From Phytophthora sp. 'mugwort' (taxonomy: Eukaryota; Oomycota; Peronosporomycetes; Peronosporales; Peronosporaceae), in contig JAUCEF010000001.1 of assembly GCA_033558025.1 (NCBI GenBank), positions 3,844,001 to 3,908,000 of the forward strand: a stretch of 64,000 nucleotides of DNA, written 5' to 3'. Both the position numbers and the translations under genes were made by a program. Below, one piece after another: positions 10,678 to 22,099 of this stretch. The notes beneath the pieces were generated by a model. It was not told the DNA's origin. It worked only from the letters and a program-made list of their open reading frames with translations, and searched no databases. Each line of letters starts with the position of its first letter. The stretch's first letter is position 1.

Positions 10678-11361
10678 AGATCAGCTGGATTGATTACTTC
10701 ATTAAAGTTATATCGTAGTTGACTTTTCACGCTGTCTACAAGTAAGATTTGACCTCTGCCTCGTGATATTGTTTTATTATAGGCAATCATTATTTTTTTG
10801 TCGTCTACGCCATTTATATTGAAATCATGGACATCATTTGCAAGTCCCTTTTACTATTTGCGTAGAATAGCTACCATTTCACTGTTCAATCGTGTCATCT
10901 TATCAGTTGCAAAATAGCTGTGGCTTAGGAATATGGTACTCAACTTGAAGTGTCTTCCACGAGTATAATAGTGGGAAAAGATATTTTTCTGGAGTAGCTT
11001 ATCGTTACTGTAATCATCTGTGATAACAAGCTCACGTTTATTGGAACTTAATGGTGTACGACGCACTTGATCAACGCTCGGAGGCATATCTGGATCAGTG
11101 AAAGTAATGAAATCTTTAAGCTTGTCGCGAAGGTACTCATACAGTTCTTGGTGGGGATTGCGAGCAATAATCATTAAATGGGCGAATACGTGGGGTGCAT
11201 GTTTGAGAATGAAAAAGCATAAGATGTTTTTTCCCACTGAAAGAGGGTCCAAGGACAATTATTCTAAATAGCTTTTTAATGTCAAGCGCAGTGATATCGC
11301 CCATACCAGTTGTCTTGTACTTCTTACCCAATGAAGCAGCGAAATCTGGAATAACGCTCAT
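10674..11361 (-). pseudogene. Genome-packaging ATPase (FtsK/HerA, A32-like) remnant
   Basis: From the ATG at 11361 the protein opens MSVIPDFAASLGKKYK and reaches a Walker A motif LGPSFSGKK. One frame change just after the lysine leads into a segment with Walker B LVITDDYSND, then YYTRGRHFKLSTIFLSHSYF (sensor region) and NSEMVAILRK. Another frame change leads to the C-terminus ending at 10674. Polinton/NCLDV packaging ATPases have this order and about this length (about 230 residues). The final Walker A residue is Lys instead of Thr/Ser at the first frameshift. The gene is divergent from the fibre gene across a 50-bp spacer. Confidence 0.82.
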
Positions 11362-11385
11362 GGTCGTGTCTTTTAATCGCTGGAT

Positions 11386-11400
11386 CTCTATATATATGAG
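11386..11400. promoter_or_regulatory. Shared bidirectional TATA-like site between ATPase and fibre genes
   Basis: The near-palindrome CTCTATATATATGAG lies in the 50 bases between two divergent start codons (11361 minus, 11412 plus). It is 12 bases before the fibre ATG and 25 bases before the ATPase ATG, and so may serve both. Confidence 0.45.
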
Positions 11401-11411
11401 ATAAAACAAAC

Positions 11412-13655
11412 ATGAGTTCTAGTTTCTCATATCCTCAGCCAATATTCATATCACCGATCTACAATCCTGCTTCTATCTAACGTTGGATGCCAGCGGCTAT
11501 CTGACCTATGAGTATGCCCAGACGCTTTACCTCGATAAGAATGATTATCGACTAACATATATTTCTGGTATCACCCCAGGAGGTGCAACACAAGGTGTAG
11601 CCCTTGTTCCAGGTCTAACAATGATATCAATGGTATTGGGACACTAACTTGTGTAAGCTTGATACTGGATGGGTCCATCGTGTCATATGCTCCTGCATAC
11701 ACTCTCGACATCACCCCAGGTACTGCCACTCCGGGTGAAGCACTCGTGCAGATTGGATCTGGATCTATCGGAACCATTACTTCACTGGCAGCTACTTCGC
11801 TGACCGGTACGCTCCAGACGGCGGCTCAGCCTAAATCACATCGCTTGGATCATTATCTGCTTTGACTATTGCAGGCAATCTATCGTTTAGTGGCGCTTCA
11901 CGGACTTTGACCGGTCTATCAGCGCTCAGTTTTACGTCAATAACAGGCACCCTAGCCACTCCCTCCCAGCCGAATATAACTGTCATTGGCACATTGAACT
12001 CGCTCACCATCAGTAGCAGTTTAACACTAAGTACGACAGTGATCAGCGAGGCAGAAATAGCGGTACGTGATGGAGTAACCAAAGGCTCTGCGGGAGTTAA
12101 TAAAGCTCTTGTCTTAAGCGCCAGCAGTAGTATTACTGGTATTAATGCACTATCTGCATCATCTTTTAATGATACCCTTCAAACAGCGACTCAATCCAAC
12201 ATCACAAGCGTCTCTACTCTATCCGGATTATCAATCGGTGGCTCTCTAACAATATCCGGTTCATCCCGAGTACTCTCTATTACTGGAGCATCCTCTTATA
12301 TCGATTCGTCATCGTACAGACTCAGTGGAGTAGCTATCGACCTGAGCGTGTTGAACGGGGGCTATGGCGTTCTCACGTCAAACTAAGCTCTGATCTCGAT
12401 TATTTAATATGATCCGCGTTCCACTTGGTGTAGCTGGGTCAGGTTGTATCTCGTTTTACGGGAATACTCCAAACAAGGAAATAGTATATCTCTTTCGTGA
12501 TTCTGACGATGAGGGACTCAACATCGAGACCCGAGCATCTACTATTCAGATATGCAGTCCACTATTTCACCTTGTGAGTGGGTGCGATCAATTGGGAGTA
12601 GCTGGCACGAGCTCTGCTGAATACAAAGAGGTTATTCGTTCAGAGCACAAGCTCGTTGGCTTTGCTACTAATTATCAATCCGGTTGGTTCCACAACTATC
12701 TATTAGGATCACAGGCATGGGGCGGGAATGCCGGAACTCAATTTCACAGTAGTTCTCCAGCTGTCAATATCGTATCAGGATCTTCGACGACGAGCGCTTT
12801 CGCATCATCAAACATTCTGTTATTCTTAGATGGGAGAGCATGCCTAAAAAAAAATACTACAACTCCATCGGGTTCATACCAACTGACCCTAAATGGTTCA
12901 CGTACATATAATGGAGCCTGCATCGCCGGTGGATATACTGTGCTCCACCTAAATAACAATATATCACCATCCACTGGTAGGGCAAGCATCCTACTCGATG
13001 GTACTAGTTTTTCAAGTTGGGAAATCCATTGGCGGAACAGCTCATAGCAGCGAAGCAGATAGCATGTACTGGTATAGTAATGGATCAACAAGGATGATAC
13101 TAACTTCTACTGGGCGCCTCGGAATTGGTACTACGAGCCCTTCGAGCTATTTGCGCATTGCATCCTCAAATTCGTTCACTTTTGGTGTGGGCGGCAGTAC
13201 TGTATATCGACAGAACTGACAACGGAGTTACAGAAAGCACTCTCTGTCCGATCGTCTGCAACGTCTCTGCTGTCTTCTCGGGTTACATTTCGTGCCAAGC
13301 GATGGCAATGACCTCTGATCGACGACTCAAGCGAAATAAAAATATTCAAAGTGCTTCGCTCGATCGCATCAGGCGTCTCTACGACAACGTTAATGTAGTT
13401 CTGTATGATTGGATGGAGTCTGAAAATCGACCACGGCATGAGGTAGGGTTGTTAGCTTAAGATCTTGTTTCGGCTAAATTAACAGATTTGACCAGTATCT
13501 TCTATCGAGACGATATTGATAAGGGAGAGGATCCGTCGCTCGAACCAGCAAAGAAACAGTTGAGCGTTGACTACAGCAGGATTGCAGTATATAACATGAA
13601 GATGATTCAACACCCCCTCGGTGAGATTGAAAAAATTAAAGAATCGTCTAGTTAA
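11412..13655 (+). pseudogene. Fibre-like structural protein with C-terminal S74 intramolecular chaperone domain
   Basis: Starting MSSSFSYPQPIF (11412), about 740 codons can be followed through several frames. The N-terminal half repeats a module of the type S(A)L(S/T)...TGTLQTAxQ(P/S)NIT, as in long viral and phage fibres (about 11790, 11950 and 12180). The middle part is beta-rich; GRLGIGTTSPSSYLRI near 13114 is typical of proteins carrying S74. The end has the S74 signature: MTSDRRLKRN with the conserved SDxRLK, a YDW segment, and GLLA followed by TAA where a glutamine is expected. It ends with YSRIAVYNMKMIQ and a helical tail. S74 domains trimerise a fibre and then cleave themselves off. 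Stops near 11478 and 12384 and frame changes make it defunct. Confidence 0.78.
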
Positions 13656-13664
13656 TATATAATC

Positions 13665-13901
13665 ATGGGCTGTAGACCGAGTAAGGAGCTTAAAACGAAT
13701 GTAACAACGGATGATCCAAAGCAAATTGTGTGGTCGACCATGCTACACGCAGACAAAATCATTGTTCTTGGAGATACCGTTTTCCTCCCCACACAGAGAC
13801 CTGATGGGGAGTCTGCAATACTTGAGATCAGTATAAGCGACAAAATTTTTAACATCTATCGAGGGTATCGAAATAGACTCGTGCGGAATGGTCTTGTTTA
13901 A
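13665..13901 (+). CDS. Small intact Polinton-encoded protein with MGC acylation motif (78 aa)
   Basis: This ORF begins 9 bases after the fibre stop, has an AATATATAAT stretch directly before its ATG, and is uninterrupted. It starts MGCRPSKE: Gly2 followed by Cys3 and a small residue at position 6 fits N-myristoylation plus palmitoylation. The rest contains a KQIVWSTMLHADKIIVLGD segment and ends RNRLVRNGLV. I do not recognise the family. Membrane attachment is an inference from the N-terminus alone. In an element where nearly every other gene is broken, an intact frame may be chance because it is short. Confidence 0.55.
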   Translation: MGCRPSKELKTNVTTDDPKQIVWSTMLHADKIIVLGDTVFLPTQRPDGESAILEISISDKIFNIYRGYRNRLVRNGLV

Positions 13902-14220
13902 ATAGCGACACGTGGGGCGTGGGGTCGCTGACCCGCGAGGCTTACAGCTTAAACGTCTTCACAGTTCCTGTTTTTTTTTCTTTGGTTGGTAAGCCCACAT
14001 GCGTCCTCCCTCAGTCTGAGTCGATACGTCCACCTTCTCGTTACTTCTATCTCAAAGTGTTGCCCGAACAGCTGCCTGTGTCTTCTGAGGTCGATCATGG
14101 ATGATTGGATTCTTCATGATAGCTTTTAGCTCAGCAACGTTGAGATCAGAGTTATCGCCATAGTTACCAGCTGAGCTCGAAATGATGCGGGGATTTATAG
14201 TAGGCGCGGTATTCTTTTCT

Positions 14221-15446
14221 TAGAACCCTTTATTATCAATCAATCGATTGCTGTACATATCCACAGTGAGCGATTTCAGCTGTTTGATGATGCTTGGATT
14301 ATCGTTTCCTAAGTCAAGCTCGCCCTTTAGCTTATCATACTCAGCTCGAAGGGTCTCAAGTGGATCCGTGAGCTTGTCGTGGAAATTATACTGGAAATGT
14401 GTGATGGTAAGAATCTCCTTAAACATTTTTTGTCGACGATACTGAGCTTATCGTAAGCAGCTTGGTCAATGTGCTGCTTATATACAAGGGTCCTGAGCAT
14501 AGCTTGGAGACTATCACTGACATTGCATTTAGGTCCGTACTTCCTTCGATTTGGTTGTACAATCACGAATATCTTTGCATCCAGATCAGGTAAACGTATG
14601 TACTTGCTACCATATATGTACGCGCTTGGAGTTGCTAAGCCCTGGATCTCATTGAGATTGTAAGTACAACCCCGTCGGACTACTCCATCCAGTGGAGTTA
14701 CACCAGCGCCTCTTAGGCTACGTCCCTCTAATTTAGGGAGAGCGTCAGAATATCGCTTAGCCTTAGAATTATATACTGACTTCGAAGCTCTCATCGCTGA
14801 TTGAGCGGCCTTCAGAGCTGATCTTTTTGAGTTTGAACCTCCCACAGCGTCTTTAGCGGCTTCATATCGCTTTTGAGCCTCGCCATATGGTTGGAAAGCT
14901 GCCTCTGCCTCGTTGTGAAGCTTCTGCAATTCATCTGGTCCCTCAACATATTCCTCAGTACTTTGACGTTTGATGTCTTGAACGCTACCTAAGATAGCTT
15001 TATTTAGAATCTTACGATTTTCATCAAGGTTTGCTCGCCTTTGTTTATCAAGTTCCTTCTCCTTCACCAGTTTGGCTGCTTCTTCATCATTTGATGGAAA
15101 TTGGTATTCAACGCTGGAAAGGTAACGATCTGACTCTTTAAAGTAGTTCAATAACGATGTGAAAGTATCCATCCACTGGATGGTCTTCATGAGATCAGAC
15201 CAAACATTACCAGTTACTTGCTTATTTTTCTATTTCTGATATTTAATGGACGAGTGGGTGCTGGCTCACCGAAATAATAATCCGAATAAGGTTTTAACCC
15301 ATTTTTAGTATCAACAATAGGCTTCAGGCGAAATGCGATAGCAACACGTTCGCTCGCCAACTGACTATAATAATCTGTTAGGATTCTTTGGCGTCGTTGT
15401 CGGCGTTGGTCAGCTTTGGTTCCATATCTTCGTTGGCGCCGCTCAT
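14221..15446 (-). pseudogene. Polinton conserved protein with C-terminal GNDNPSIIK motif
   Basis: The start ATG (15446) overlaps the stop of the upstream gene in TAATG. An N-terminal basic/helical part runs to the first break at about 15214. Then come a Lys/Ala-rich coiled-coil region, a conserved block (TPSAYIYGSKYIRLPDLDAK, RRKYGPKCNVSDSL) and, after a one-base break near 14425, an end with TITHFQYNFHDKL, LRAEYDKLKGEL and GNDNPSIIKQLKSL. I recall related C-termini in Polinton- and virus-encoded proteins of unknown function, but cannot name the family. The position between structural genes and the replication block suggests a virion or packaging role; this is inference. Confidence 0.55.
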
Positions 15447-16235
15447 TACTCCATGTCGGGCTTCCCCTCACCTGGTGTGAAATCCTTCGCTACCTTTTTC
15501 TCATCCTGTTTACCGATTAATATCAGTTCAAGTCCTCTGGTGTTGGCCATATTTACAAACGATTGGAATGTGATTGCCCAATTGACTCGCTTAGTGATAG
15601 CAGGCTTCGTACGATATTATCTTTACCAAATACACTAATGGAATTATCATCAATCCATATATATCCATCTACATCAGCAGAAGGTGTTTTATTCGCCCCA
15701 ACGAGAATTTGAATAATTTTCTTTCTCAACCCCTTAGCTTCAAGCAGTTCCTTATTTCTGCTAATGGTCCAGAATAGTTTAATCTTGCTGTCAGTCTGGT
15801 CAGATGTTGTGGATGTTGACGTATCGAATAGAAATTTATCATCAAGTCTTTGCTTCGTACAATCTGCGTCACCCCCTCCCAAAATATTGAATCGTTTTCG
15901 CTTCAATCCAATAAGTTGACATATTTGATAGGGGGTCGGCTTATCTTCTTTCCCCATTTCACGACGTACTTCCTTTTTAGTTAGGTATGCGAGGAAGCGA
16001 ACATCTTCAGTCAAAACTTCTCTGATATGATCGCACGTCTCAGACCAATCAATATTTGGTGCTAAAGATACTCTATTTAGCTTAATGCTGTATGTCTTCG
16101 CATCTTTTCCAATGTAATATTTTGATAGCTGACGACGTCGGAAGCAAGAGGGTGAATACGTAAGTCTTCACGAATCGGATAAACCTCAATAAAAAATTTG
16201 AGCAACTGCTGTCTTAGATTACTCTTGATCATCAT
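15446..16235 (-). pseudogene. Polinton protein of unknown function
   Basis: The frame opens MMIKSNLRQQLLKFFIE at 16235 and breaks near 16100. It continues in another frame as NRVSLAPNIDWSETCDHI, VLTEDVRFLAYLTKKEVRRE and KPTPYQICQLIGLKRKRFNI, and after a second break ends with GKQDEKKVAKDFTPGEGKPD and a TAA at 15446-15448. A Gly-rich GGGDADC follows RFNIL. The start overlaps the end of the upstream gene by 17 bases and the stop overlaps the next ATG, as expected of a compact viral gene block. I do not recognise a domain. Confidence 0.5.
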
Positions 16236-16660
16236 CTCCCTCATTGAATAAATCCTTTTCCGCCAAGTCTTTCGCTACTTCAATCTGTGTTCCGATATCG
16301 GTGCTTAGGACGAATCTGAACTATTTTGTTAGTCGTACGCACTCTGTTTGTATTAGTTTCACCATCAATTGAAACAAGGTGAGGTTCAGTGTTTGTTTCA
16401 ACAGTTGATACATGAGGGTTTGTCTGGGAGGATTCATCCCTCACCGTTTTTTTTAAGGACTCAGACGACTCGGTTGTCGAGTCCGTCTGAGTTAATTTCT
16501 TCGCTACAGTAGTTATGCCATTCGAGATATCAGTAGCCCTTGATGCACCTTCATACATCTCCCGCTTGACTTTGGCTTGCCGAACACGAAGCTGAGCTTT
16601 CTCAAGAAGCTCCTGTCGCTTCTGCTCTCTCTGAGCGAGAGATGTGAAATTGGGGAACAT
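16219..16660 (-). pseudogene. Small Polinton coiled-coil/disordered protein
   Basis: The ATG at 16660 begins MFPNFTSLAQREQKRQELLE, a basic helix. A Ser/Thr-rich acidic region with repeated TNTEP/ETNTN-like tracts follows. After one frame change near 16310 an acidic end NEGDDDQE leads to TAA at 16219. A TATATAGAC motif lies a few bases before the start. No known family is recognised. Confidence 0.45.
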
Positions 16661-16665
16661 TGTGA

Positions 16666-16676
16666 GTCTATATATC
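16666..16676 (-). promoter_or_regulatory. GATATATAGAC motif upstream of the gene at 16660
   Basis: On the minus strand GATATATAGAC ends five bases before the ATG at 16660. Confidence 0.45.
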
Positions 16677-16781
16677 ATTCTAATCATAAAAAATGAGTGG
16701 ATAAATACTCTCATCAGTAGTTCGGCATAACTGAATCGTGGTGAAACGATGCGTACAAATGGCATATATGATTTCGCTCAT

Positions 16782-17000
16782 TTAGTAGATTGAAATAGCG
16801 ATCCTTGATGCAATGAAATGGGACGCCAAAATTGATTTCCAATTCCCGCTGGTATTTCCGATTGACACTGTTTGACGAAAGTTTGCTGTTGCATCAAGAT
16901 TCAACAACTCGTTTCTGATGCGGCTCACTTCCTGAATGATCTATAGCTTTCGAAGAAGCTTAGCATGCTCACTTTCCTTTTCTAAACAATTCATACACAT
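16782..17000 (-). pseudogene. Possible short Polinton ORF (about 72 codons, one internal stop)
   Basis: The ATG at 17000 is preceded by GATATATAGAAA. The frame begins MCMNCLEKESEHAKLLRKL, with one CxxC pair, hits a TAG and then reads IIQEVSRIRNELLNLDATAN to a stop at 16782-16784. The evidence is the promoter-like motif and the helical character only. The remaining 200 bases before the integrase show nothing recognisable. Confidence 0.3.
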
Positions 17001-17012
17001 ATTTTGGGTTGG

Positions 17013-17024
17013 TTTCTATATATC
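17013..17024 (-). promoter_or_regulatory. GATATATAGAAA motif upstream of ORF at 17000
   Basis: On the minus strand GATATATAGAAA lies 12 bases before the ATG at 17000. It matches the motif at 16666-16676 almost base for base. Confidence 0.4.
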
Positions 17025-17209
17025 AAGTCAGATATAAAACTGGATGTTTCATTTGTTGTGGCGGGCGAAACCAACCCCGGAGCCGCTATGCGAGCGCTTT
17101 GAATTCCAGACTCAGTCTCAAGGGTAGATCGCTTGTTTTTGTTGATCAATCGAAGATTATGTTGTGGTTCCCAGGATAGATCGTCATATTCAATCCCTTT
17201 GACGAGATA

Positions 17210-18157
17210 TTAGTATTTACCTGATTGTTGTTTCTTATGGTCCATAACCTTCTCAACCTCGAATATTTGTTTATTCGTAATCTTTGCATTCGATATCACG
17301 TCGTTAACCAATTTGATATCAGTTGCTGCCTTGTAGAGTGTATGTCCATTCTTAGATCTAATTTGAACTCGATAGCCATCGATCCCAACTATTTCATATA
17401 TACCCTTGCTCCATCTCGCCGATTCGTTTTCAAATTGCGTCTTCTTCAAACGAAATAACACAGAAGCTCCAAGTTAAGACGATTCTCAAGCTTATATATG
17501 GCGTTGTTGTTATGATCTAATTCCCAGATTCAATAACCTGTCCAGATGCTTCAGTCGGTGTTATTTTTTGATAGAAGTGTGCTTAGTATTGTTATAGTTG
17601 TCGATGACATCGCTTAGTAGCTTGAGCGTTAGTGGTTGCTTTACTTCATCAATCTCGACTTAAGCGTACGGTTAAATCGTTCAACCTTGCCCATCGTTTC
17701 GTGATCACCCGGTTCGTTGTAGTAGTGAGTGATAGATTTGCTTATGAAATAGGCTTGGGCATGCTTATTCATGAACTCAGAGCCGTTGTCGGTAGTTAAA
17801 ATATCAACTTAAAGTGATTCAAGAAATTTAATACCCTTAGAGACACTATGCCAACGCTTTCCGCTAATATCTTAACAAACCAATTCTGAGTTGATATTGA
17901 TAGCCGTTAGAATCGTCTTTCCTTTCCAAACTGCTAAATCTGCCTGCCAACTATTGGGATTGCTTGAAGCAGTCTTAAAATCATCAAATCGAGTTGCTTT
18001 GCCGTTGTGGCGTTGGATATCAGTCTGCTTGGCATACCACTTTTTAACATCCTTCAGACCAGTAGATTTTCAATTTTTTAGCCTTCTGATACAGAGCATT
18101 GCTGCCGATATACCCTGTTTTAGGATCATGATAAAGCTTCAATAATAGCTCATCCAT
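17210..18157 (-). pseudogene. Polinton retroviral-type (rve) integrase remnant
   Basis: The ATG at 18157 opens MDELLLKLYHDPKTGYIGSN, a typical Polinton integrase N-terminus. Frames then switch several times, but the catalytic core can be followed. NSWQADLAVWKG carries the first Asp; near 17800 comes VDILTTDNGSEFMNKHAQA with the second Asp; then EPGDHETMGKVERFNRTL with the catalytic Glu. The separate frame 17210-17461 is the C-terminal SH3/chromo-like domain (VGIDGYRVQIRSKNGHTLYK). The enzyme would insert the element into host DNA and make short target duplications. Stops and frameshifts make this copy dead. Upstream the TAATATAGAC motif ends two bases before the ATG. Confidence 0.85.
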
Positions 18158-18158
18158 G

Positions 18159-18168
18159 GTCTATATTA
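18159..18168 (-). promoter_or_regulatory. TAATATAGAC motif upstream of integrase
   Basis: On the minus strand TAATATAGAC directly precedes the ATG at 18157. Confidence 0.4.
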
Positions 18169-18198
18169 GATACAAAACAAATATGCAAAGAGTTCCCC

Positions 18199-21100
18199 CT
18201 AAATATCGAGCGGAATTGTAGAAATACCATCATCTAAAACCTTATGCTTGTCGTACCAATAGTTAAGGGCAGTCTTGGTTTGACTGTATGTAATGATTAA
18301 TTTAGTCTCTTTACTAATGCGGAAACCCTTGTTAGTTCCTCTGAGAGTTATAGATCGCGAACAACAGACCGAAGTCCTCAGGCAATAGTAAATCATTGTT
18401 ATTGTTCTTTTGAATACCCTTTGCGGACAGCTTGAAATATTCGACTTTTCCATTAACAAGTCTTTCATCTTTCTTGACCTTATGTTTTCATCTGGGATAC
18501 AGCAAATGTAAATCTTGCTGGATAATGCTACTATCGTATCACCTCGCCAACTCTTCCTTGAATAGGCCAGGAGTGAATGTATCATAGATGGACACTTCCT
18601 TATTATAGTCTCGCGGAAACCATTCATACTTGTGTTGCTTGAAGTGGTCTTGAAGCTCAGACTTGATACACTCGCGGAAAGGATTATCACAGCTGAAAGC
18701 GATATACGCTGAGTCACTATCCATCTCCTGATATTGAAAATCGCTGCGATCGAAGTAGAAATCGATGCAATCGTAGAAGAATTGGAGCACTCGGGGCTGA
18801 GCAAGCTGATAGATGGCAATCAATAGCAACGAATGAAACGTGAAATGTTCGATCTTTTTCGCAATAGCTGTTTCTTCAGACTCATATTTAACCATCTTAT
18901 GCTTGCTCATATCCATGCCGGAACGACCAAAAGCAGAGTTGCCAATGAGCTTCATCATTATTCCAACCATTTCCTTGTTCTCATCGGCATTAACGTCGCG
19001 TCGTGCCTGAGATACCTCTTTCATATATGGCTTAAATGCTTTGTGAGCACTCGCCTTGATGAAGATGTAGGTCTTAGTGATTTCCATCCCATGTGGGAGG
19101 TACCACTTAAGGAGTGGAGCATAGATAAGAATCTTTTCACCAAAGTAGCTACCGATAAGGTTGCGAGCGGGCTTCGCAGCATTTTTACCGCGTGTCTGGC
19201 TGTACTCATACATATGTGAGCCGATGATCTTCTCTTCAGTGCAACCAATTTCAATGTTTTTGAAAATAGGAGTCAGTTCGCTAAAGTACTCTTCAAGTGG
19301 TCTGGAGTTCGAATATCGCATTCCAGAAAACCAAAGATCTTGTCATTGACTAGGTCATCAATGATACCATTATATGATTCAATTGTAGTCAAACGACCGC
19401 AAGGCATATCATTACCCAGAGCCCAGAGATAGAGAGCATTAGCGTCATACCCAATGACTTTTTCCACAAGCTTGTCGCCACGAATAAGAGTTTCATTGCG
19501 TTTGGCGTAGCGGTTAAAGATAATCGCCGGCCCGCCGGCAGTATTGTCCTTCGATCTACGGTAGATCTTTTTCTCCGCTAAATTAATTGAATATACTAAC
19601 TGATCGGAGTTGAAATCATAAAGTTTCCTTTTCCGAAATCCACCGATGGACATATCTTTACGAGCTACGTTGCACTCGATGCAGCTAATCATAATGTTGC
19701 CATTGATATGACCTTTGGAGTTATTAATTCTATCAGCTGACGCGGTTCCAGCTGTTAGAGGACAATAATATAAAGGACAAAGATACTATTGCCTATCTAA
19801 TAATGTATTTAGATGACCACTCATCATATCATATTGACGTTTGGCTTCAGCGTCTTGAGCCTTGTACCCCTTCATTCGTTTCTCAGGAAATCCAAACCCT
19901 GGAGCAGCTATTCTCAGTTGCTTCCTGAGGTTTTTGTGGCATGTCTGATACATAACCTTTTCCGAAAGACCAGGTAGAGAAACTCCATCAGTCAACATAT
20001 CGAGACCAAAGCTTTTGAATAATTCTCGCTGAGATTGGATAGCATTGATGAAAGCACAACATCTAGGTTGTTATACCAGATCAGCAAATCCTTGATACTC
20101 TTCATATCATAGTACTCCCAAACAAACTTGACGCGTTCATAGTCTTCATTAGTAGCGATTGTCCCGCGAAGACCGCTATTGAAAGCCTTCTTAGGTGAGA
20201 TTTTAGTCTCGTTGATACATCAAATGAAGTATCTACTCATAAGGGGATATCCCCTTAGCAAGGCCACAAGTGCATTTATTCTTGTCATCACACTTGCACC
20301 CACCGAGATAAGTAGTGAGATAACTTTCCAGAGATGTACCTTGTGAGACATAATTCATAATATCAAACATCTAGAAGTCGTCAGTTGCGATGCACATATA
20401 ACTGGGATTTCTGATAACGGATTTACGTTATCGGTCCCGATTACTGAGAAGAGATCTTTCTTAATAAGATTGATGTCATAGCTTCCAGAGTTGAATCCAA
20501 GAACAGGTCCTTGATCAAGATACGTTTCATTTTATTGTATGATCCATTATCTCTGATATCAAAGTTTTTGATATTAGCATGCGCATCGTAGAATGATTGG
20601 TACTCTCCTACCTTGATTTCATCATCAATAGATGAGAGTGTACCCTTCTCCTCCTCACGCATTAAAATGCTTCTGAGTAAGATCTCATACTTCGACACAT
20701 TGTATCGCTGGATGATCTTAGCTGTGTAGTTAATATACTCGAACATATCTTTACCAATACACGCGGATCGTTATTAATGAAACATTCAACACGATTAAAC
20801 TAAGCTATCTGATATCGAAACGCTAACGGGGATGTGCTCATTTAGATAGACAGTGCTTTCTCCGTGGCTAATCTCTGTTGGCTTGAGGATGGATTCGAAA
20901 TCATAGACAATGAAATGATAGGTGATCCACATGCTTTAGCGAGTATCGTTGGAGCAACTTCTTAATCATATTATCAGGAGGAATGTAGATGCTTGCTAGC
21001 TTTGGGGACGACTCAATATTGACTTCATCGCATCTGCTCTTAGAGTGGTTTCGTAACTTTCACTCGTCTTGAAGATCATATCACATTTCTGACACTGATA

Positions 21101-22092
21101 CTTGTTCTGAAACATTTCCATGTTCTTGATGTAGAGAGCATGATTCTCACACGATAGGATGTTGATTCGGTCATAGCTCTTCTCTGAGGAACGAATGCAC
21201 TCAACATTTACGGTTTCCACATCCTTCGTATATACGTTGATACTGAGCTGGAAGCATTCCTCGAGCCCATCGAATTGCAAAATGTCAATTGGCTTGAAGT
21301 TGCGAAAAAGACTTAACGTGTAGCTAATACCCTTGTATGAAGAATACCGCTTAAGGTATCCGTTACAAGGGATTGAGTCTTGCGAGGATCTTACCGCGAT
21401 TGGAATGAAAAACAATGCAATGGAAAGCACATTTATTGTTGGTCTTCGGAAAGTTGATAACATGCTCGTTATTGAGTATGACTTTAGGGATAACAGCTCC
21501 GCTATCACCGAGAGCGTGGTTGCGAAAGTAGATGAATAGCTTGAACCCAATGATACCCAGGAGTTTGTATCCAGATGAGGGGTAGGGGAGCTTGTTTGCT
21601 AACTCCATTACTCTAATAGGAGTTATCACCTTATTTCGGATATCACCCTTAGTATTAATCGCAATTGTAGAGTCGAAGACCATTGTGTTGCCAACATTTG
21701 GATACCAATAACGAACATCACTTTCATCGGCAATATTGATTAAGCTGTATCCAAGCACAATGTTTACCTTATGAGCTTTCCCCTGACTTTCGAGTACAAG
21801 TTCCAGCTTGTCATAAAACTCTCATGCTGGGATATTCTCATAGATATGAGTCTCCATGTGGTTGCCTTTATAGAATACTTCGGGTCAGCCTTATAATCAG
21901 GTGAAAGATGCTTGGTGAGATCTTCAATCGATTTCTTATACTGCTTGACATTAGTTTCTTATTTCTTGGATGAGATGGGTTTCCAATACAAACCATCTTA
22001 CTTGTGTGTCCTCGCACCTTCACTCGATAGTTTTTCCCCCATTTGACGTATGGAATATCCAATCGCCTAAGTCCTTCAACTTCGTACGGCAA
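18199..22092 (-). pseudogene. Protein-primed family-B DNA polymerase with embedded HNH-like zinc module, decayed
   Basis: Almost 3.9 kb follows the Polinton polymerase in order, in changing frames. The N-terminal region has LPYPSSGYKLLGIIGFKLF and HVINFPKTNNKCAFHCIVFH. Near 21100 is a CQKCDMIF zinc knuckle. The next large frame is 20441-20746. At 19786-19998 is DGVSLPGLSEKVMYQT. A Cys-rich HNH-like segment follows at 19670-19790. Motif A is VIGYDANALYLWALGNDMPC near 19430, and motif C region MDSDSAYIAFSCD is at about 18700. The C-terminus TKTALNYWYDKHKVLDDG ends at 18199. It would copy the element DNA from a terminal protein primer. The apparent start is TTG at 22092, probably a lost ATG. An in-frame TAG lies just before the HNH-like part. 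Confidence 0.87.
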
Positions 22093-22099
22093 CGTGATT

